DNA from: Methylacidiphilum caldifontis
Lineage (GTDB): Bacteria > Verrucomicrobiota > Verrucomicrobiia > Methylacidiphilales > CAMAQI01
DNA length: 17,408 nucleotides
Reading direction: 5' to 3'
Assembly (NCBI GenBank): GCA_945860255.1
Contig: CAMAQI010000037.1
Coordinates: 1 to 17,408, forward strand
The notes beneath the pieces are model-generated. The model was given only the letters and a program-made list of their open reading frames with translations. It was not told the DNA's origin and did no database searches. This document shows, in pieces, positions 14,112-17,408 of this stretch (positions within the stretch are counted from its first letter, which is position 1; the number at the start of each line of letters is the position of its first letter). The position numbers and the translations under genes are program-made.

Positions 14112-14873
14112 ATGACTGCAGATGAATATGTGGAGCAAATTCTTAAAAAATATGAAGTTCAGAGAGGTGCATCATCTCTCCCAGAACAATTCGGAGCAGC
14201 AGTTGAGAAGCCGCTGCGGCAATGGGCAGGCAATTATTTAAACTTATTAAAATACTCGGGTTCATACGCAAAACAGACTGGAGTTCATGGGACATCCGAT
14301 GTGGATATTTTTATTTCACTAAAAAGTAACACACCAGAAAGCCTCGAACAAGTTTACAGCCTTTTGGCAAATATGGCGCGAGAAAACAAATGGTCGCCTC
14401 GTCTTCAAAATGTTTCTGTAGGTGTAACGGTTAACGGAATTCAGGGGGATTTAGTGCCTGCAAAGGTTCAGGAAGGCTCTAGAAATTATCATAGCCTTTA
14501 TATTCGAAAAAGAAATTCTTGGACTCAAACAAACATCGATTTACACATCGACAATGTTTTAAACTCCGGTCGGCTAAAGGAAATTCGCGCCATCAAAATA
14601 TGGAGAATGATAAATGGATTGGATTTTCCGTCTTTGTATTTGGAGTTGTTCACGATTCAATCGCTTTCAAATAAATCAAAATCAACTCTTGCCGCAAATG
14701 TCCTGCATGTTTTGAGAGAAATTTCCTCGTCTATTACTTCTACGCAAATCGTGGATCCTTCTAATACAAATAATATTTTATCTAACGAGCTTACTCTAGA
14801 TGAAAAAAAAGCCATAGCGGCTAAGGCAAAGATATCAGCAGATCAACAAAACTGGGGAACTATCATATGGTGA
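14112..14873 (+). CDS. CD-NTase/CCA-like class nucleotidyltransferase (candidate CBASS-type cyclase)
   Basis: Pol-beta-fold nucleotidyltransferase, 253 aa. The catalytic motif is GSYAKQTGVHGTSDVDIF: G50-S51 in the nucleotide-binding loop and metal ligands D63 and D65. The third carboxylate is D113 in GDLVPAK. The helical second domain contains IRAIKIWRMINGLDFPSLYLE (about 157-177), typical of the OAS/CCA-adding type C-terminal domain. Known members of this class are CD-NTases, OAS and archaeal CCA-adding enzymes. The setting (BrxR/CapW regulator upstream, nuclease-like gene downstream) favours an antiphage nucleotide signal synthase. The product nucleotide cannot be told. AGGAG 7 nt upstream supports the start; the next gene overlaps its end by 7 nt. 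No HMA, TM or other extra domains. Confidence 0.83.
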   Translation: MTADEYVEQILKKYEVQRGASSLPEQFGAAVEKPLRQWAGNYLNLLKYSGSYAKQTGVHGTSDVDIFISLKSNTPESLEQVYSLLANMARENKWSPRLQNVSVGVTVNGIQGDLVPAKVQEGSRNYHSLYIRKRNSWTQTNIDLHIDNVLNSGRLKEIRAIKIWRMINGLDFPSLYLELFTIQSLSNKSKSTLAANVLHVLREISSSITSTQIVDPSNTNNILSNELTLDEKKAIAAKAKISADQQNWGTIIW

Positions 14874-15625
14874 ATAATTCTGAATCGATGCGGTTGAAGG
14901 ATATACTCGATGGTCTTCAGGGACGACTGGAAGGAGAACTACGTGGAAATCGTGCCGCGGTTGTTCATCCGGGAGCTCGAGGTGAGGCGGCAGAAGAGGA
15001 TTGGTTGAAAGTATTGAAAGCTCATCTCCCTCATCGATATCAAGCAGATAAAGCATTTGTGATTGATTCCCGAGGGGCTTGCAGCGAGCAAATTGATGTG
15101 GTAGTATATGATCGGCAATATTCGCCCTTTCTTTATAATCATTCCAACCAACGGTTTATTCCAGCAGAAAGCGTGTATGCGGTAATTGAGGTAAAACAGG
15201 ATTTAAGTAGGGAGCATATAAAATATGCAGGAGAAAAGGCTGCTAGTGTTCAAAATTTATATCGTACATCCGAGCGAGTTACTCACGTAGAAGGTATTGC
15301 GAAGCCGCGTCAACTGCCTCGTATTCTTGCAGGAATTCTCACTTATCAAAGTTCTTGGACCCCTGCATTTGGGGATCCATTAAAAGATATCTTATCAGAG
15401 CTTCAAGTTAACGAGCAAATTGACATTGGCTGTACATTAACGCACGGAGTTTTTGAAGTAAGCTATCCATCTGAGGGGATTAATCTAACCCTTGCTGAAG
15501 GGCCAAGATCAGTTGTACAGTTTTTGATGCGGTTTTTGAAGCAGTTGCAAAGTATGGGGACAGCTCCAGCGATTAATTATAATGCCTATCTAGATTGTAT
15601 TCAAAATGATGACCAATCGAGCTAA
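14867..15625 (+). CDS. DUF6602-like protein with PD-(D/E)XK nuclease signature (candidate effector)
   Basis: A 252-aa protein resembling the DUF6602 family. Active-site residues of a PD-(D/E)XK fold are visible in order: E40 or E43 in the helix GEAAEEDWLK, D77 in SEQIDVVVYD, and E108-x-K110 in YAVIEVK, with the usual hydrophobic beta strands around them. A metal-dependent nuclease activity is therefore likely (inference). The C-terminal 120 residues (about 130-252) have no motif I recognise and could bind a ligand. The ATG overlaps the end of the nucleotidyltransferase gene, so the two are translationally coupled. This is the pattern of a signal synthase with its effector, as in CBASS. It could also be a restriction-type nuclease. 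It converges with tniQ. Confidence 0.78.
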   Translation: MVNNSESMRLKDILDGLQGRLEGELRGNRAAVVHPGARGEAAEEDWLKVLKAHLPHRYQADKAFVIDSRGACSEQIDVVVYDRQYSPFLYNHSNQRFIPAESVYAVIEVKQDLSREHIKYAGEKAASVQNLYRTSERVTHVEGIAKPRQLPRILAGILTYQSSWTPAFGDPLKDILSELQVNEQIDIGCTLTHGVFEVSYPSEGINLTLAEGPRSVVQFLMRFLKQLQSMGTAPAINYNAYLDCIQNDDQSS

Positions 15626-15642
15626 TATTAGATTAGACAGTT

Positions 15643-15671
15643 AAAAAACTTTGATTTATTTGAAGTTTTTT
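15643..15671. terminator. AT-rich inverted repeat between the DUF6602-like gene and tniQ
   Basis: AAAAAACTT (15643-15651) and AAGTTTTTT (15663-15671) are perfect 9-bp arms around an 11-nt loop at the meeting point of two convergent genes; the tniQ stop lies in the loop. The stem is A/T-rich, but each strand ends in a T-run, so a weak bidirectional terminator is possible. Confidence 0.35.
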
Positions 15672-16753
15672 CTGGGGGAATAAACCACATAAAAGTTTTC
15701 GCGTACGATTTTCCAGTACCAATATGGGATCGAGGTCATATCCTTTAAAAGGATAGAGCTATAGGTTCGGGAGTTGCGGCAAATTTTGATAAATTTCAAA
15801 GGCCAATCCTCCAATAAATGGCTGGTCCAATAGTAAGCATTTATCCGTTTTTGAATATTAAATGACTCCAGCATAGTTCCTTTTGCATAAGTTTTTTCAG
15901 TAAATTCAAAAAGAGGAAGTAAACAATTAAGTTCTAATCTCAGTCTTTTTGAGCTTGAGCAGACAGAGCATAATTTAGACAGTTGTCCTATTACTTGAGC
16001 ATACAGATGAATCCATACGGGACCATGGCCAAGAATGTCGACTTTTCCGGTTTCAACTCCTTCCAATAATTTATATTGAAAATGGAAAAGACATTTTAAA
16101 ATACTTTCTGAACAAAGAGGCGAAGTTGACTCTCTTAAATCGAACTCACACATATAGCAAAAAACGGGAGGGCGATCCGTAATTTTTGATTTTTTCCCAA
16201 GTTCATTTCGATGGAAATTAATGGGACTCCTACATTTTGGACAACAATCACGTAAAAACACATTATGCTTCAAACAAAGAACACAGAACGAAAGACGCCA
16301 CTGACGCTTATAATGAGCAGACTCCCGAAGACACTCACTACAAAATTGAAGCCCCTTGTTTAAGCGGATCCGATGGTAAACGCCCAGAGGCATGATAAAG
16401 GGGGTATTCCCAAAGGGATTATGATTTTCAAAAAGCTTTCCTTCATATTCGGAAAGCATTGTTTTTTTAACTCGTTCTATGGGAGTGGCTGTTCTTAAAG
16501 AAAGTGTTTGGAGAATTTGGTCATCAACAAATCTATCAATATCACGGTTCCAGATCTGTTTATTACTTCCCCATACTAACCTACAAAATGAATGAAGTTT
16601 TAATCCGTGAGCTATAGCAAGCCTCACGAGCCAGGAGGAAAGAAGTTCGTCCTCTCGCGGTTTTAAATGAATAGGCCACGGCCTTTCATTAAGCGGATCA
16701 ATTACTGGATTGAGAGTTCCACTTTTCTTCTTCTCTCGGATGGGATTATCCAT
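15656..16753 (-). CDS. tniQ: TniQ/TnsD-family transposition target-selection protein
   Basis: TniQ-domain protein, 365 aa, of a Tn7/Tn5053-type transposon. The N-terminal signature PREDELLSSWLVRLA (32-46) is that of TniQ/TnsD proteins, which guide the transposase to its target. Zinc-binding knuckles follow: C138-x2-C141, C157-x2-C160 with H163, C171-x2-C174 and C199-x2-C202. The C-terminal 150 residues are diverse and may define target recognition. Length is nearer to Tn5053 TniQ (about 400 aa) than to the very short TniQ of some CRISPR-associated elements. The ATG overlaps the 3' end of tniB by 52 nt and no better start lies downstream before the TniQ domain, so the two are translated as one operon. 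The order tniB-tniQ on this strand matches Tn5053-like modules. Confidence 0.9.
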   Translation of the reverse strand: MDNPIREKKKSGTLNPVIDPLNERPWPIHLKPREDELLSSWLVRLAIAHGLKLHSFCRLVWGSNKQIWNRDIDRFVDDQILQTLSLRTATPIERVKKTMLSEYEGKLFENHNPFGNTPFIMPLGVYHRIRLNKGLQFCSECLRESAHYKRQWRLSFCVLCLKHNVFLRDCCPKCRSPINFHRNELGKKSKITDRPPVFCYMCEFDLRESTSPLCSESILKCLFHFQYKLLEGVETGKVDILGHGPVWIHLYAQVIGQLSKLCSVCSSSKRLRLELNCLLPLFEFTEKTYAKGTMLESFNIQKRINAYYWTSHLLEDWPLKFIKICRNSRTYSSILLKDMTSIPYWYWKIVRENFYVVYSPRKNFK

Positions 16754-17408
16754 TCAATATCATCCAAAATTTTAGAGGTAATTTTTTCTTCTCCTTCTTG
16801 AATGGCGATTTCTGAAGCCTTTTCAAGTACAGTGGCGACTTCTCCAATCGTTCCCTCACTCATGAAGAATATTTTCTTAGCCAATTTTTCAGATGGAAGT
16901 GAAGACGGTTTTCTTAATGGTATAATTCGCTCAAAACTTGCAAGCAGGGATCGAAATTCATCGTTAAACTCCCATCTGGAAAGAGCAATGGGTTCAAAAC
17001 GATTGGCGAGTTGTGCATCAACTTGAATTGCATTGAGCGCTGATTGAATTCCCGCTGCCACGATAGGAATTTGAAGCTCGTTCCCTAAATGCTTAATCAC
17101 ATTAAGAAGGCTCATCTGTTTACGGGAATCTCCCGCCAAAAGATCTTGAATTTCATCCACGATTAATACTTTCGTACCTACATGCTTAAGAATCTGGATG
17201 ACTTGGAATCTTTTGTTTCTGGGATGATCTTTAGGACGTACCGGGGTAGCAAATTTATGAAGGATGGCGTCATAAAAACCAGATTCATCCGGGATAGGCG
17301 GGGCTGAAACTGAAATAATGGGGGCAATGGCTGCATCGCTTTCGAGATTATCGAGTAGAGGGTGAAGCGATTCAAACCTCTTTAAGATCGAGGTTTTTCC
17401 ATTATTGG
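16702..17408 (-). CDS. tniB: TniB/TnsC-like AAA+ ATPase of the transposon, 5'-incomplete
   Basis: The reading frame is open on the minus strand from the right edge down to 16702; the 234 visible residues lack the true N-terminus, which lies outside the window. The first visible residues NNGKTS are the end of the Walker A loop, as in TniB (N-NNGKT). Walker B follows in TKVLIVDEIQDLLAGDS (D and E). Then come a sensor-like region (IPIVAAGIQ) and LANRFEPIALSRW, characteristic of TniB. The C-terminal lid is helical. This ATPase regulates the DDE transposase and recruits TniQ. A GTG within the Walker B stretch is not the start, because homology continues well upstream. The transposase gene tniA is expected further right. 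Confidence 0.92.
   Translation of the reverse strand, partial: NNGKTSILKRFESLHPLLDNLESDAAIAPIISVSAPPIPDESGFYDAILHKFATPVRPKDHPRNKRFQVIQILKHVGTKVLIVDEIQDLLAGDSRKQMSLLNVIKHLGNELQIPIVAAGIQSALNAIQVDAQLANRFEPIALSRWEFNDEFRSLLASFERIIPLRKPSSLPSEKLAKKIFFMSEGTIGEVATVLEKASEIAIQEGEEKITSKILDDIEWIIPSERRRKVELSIQ

Larger units (their letters stand above)
8676..17408. mobile_element. Probable part of a Tn7/Tn5053-like transposon with a defence-type cargo (ends not located)
   Basis: The right side carries tniB and tniQ, and the adjacent block 8665-15625 looks like cargo: two divergent operons with a BrxR/CapW regulator. The left limit given here is only the point where the CsoR-type remnant loses homology. I found no TGT/ACA-type terminal repeat or repeated transposase-binding sites there, and a phosphoesterase gene runs straight into the junction. 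The real end may lie further left, may include the metal genes, or may have been lost by deletion. Confidence 0.4.

Noticed and set aside
15626..17408. CRISPR-associated transposon
   Set aside because: No CRISPR repeats and no Cas genes are present in the window; TniQ is of ordinary Tn5053-like length.

Overview
The window comes from a Gram-negative bacterium, because it encodes a periplasmic lipoprotein adaptor, a tripartite RND pump and an outer-membrane beta-barrel. By eye the base composition is moderate to slightly AT-leaning. I cannot assign a phylum from the sequence. Several start codons sit only 0-9 nt downstream of good sigma70-type -10 boxes (mntR, its divergent barrel gene, and the phosphoesterase operon), so leaderless or near-leaderless mRNAs appear to be used alongside Shine-Dalgarno starts.

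Left part (1-8490) is metal homeostasis. A short RND adaptor lipoprotein, a CzcA-type HME-RND pump and a YnfA-family membrane protein form one tightly coupled operon. They are followed by a His/Cys-rich periplasmic protein, a Zn/Cd/Pb-type P1B ATPase, an MntR regulator (minus strand) and a divergent outer-membrane barrel whose promoter carries a palindrome resembling an MntR operator. At 8496-8675 lies the 3' remnant of a CsoR/RcnR/FrmR-type metal-sensing repressor. Its 5' half is missing exactly where the next gene block begins.

Middle part (8665-15625) is an accessory locus of two divergent, tightly packed operons separated by a 44-bp near-perfect palindrome. Leftward: four calcineurin-like metallophosphoesterases and one small membrane protein. 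Rightward: a dual-specificity-type tyrosine phosphatase, a BrxR/CapW-family WYL repressor, a small uncharacterised protein, a CD-NTase/CCA-like nucleotidyltransferase and a DUF6602-like protein with a PD-(D/E)XK nuclease signature. BrxR/CapW proteins are known repressors of BREX and CBASS phage-defence operons. The simplest reading is a CBASS-like nucleotide-signalling plus nuclease module, combined with an unusual battery of phosphoesterases and phosphatases under the same operator. I do not recognise this full combination as a described system.

Right part (15656-17408) holds tniQ and a 5'-incomplete tniB on the minus strand, from a Tn7/Tn5053-like transposon. The transposase gene would lie beyond the right edge. 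The accessory locus is therefore probably cargo of this element. I could not find either transposon terminus, and it is unclear whether the metal genes are cargo too or ancestral flank.
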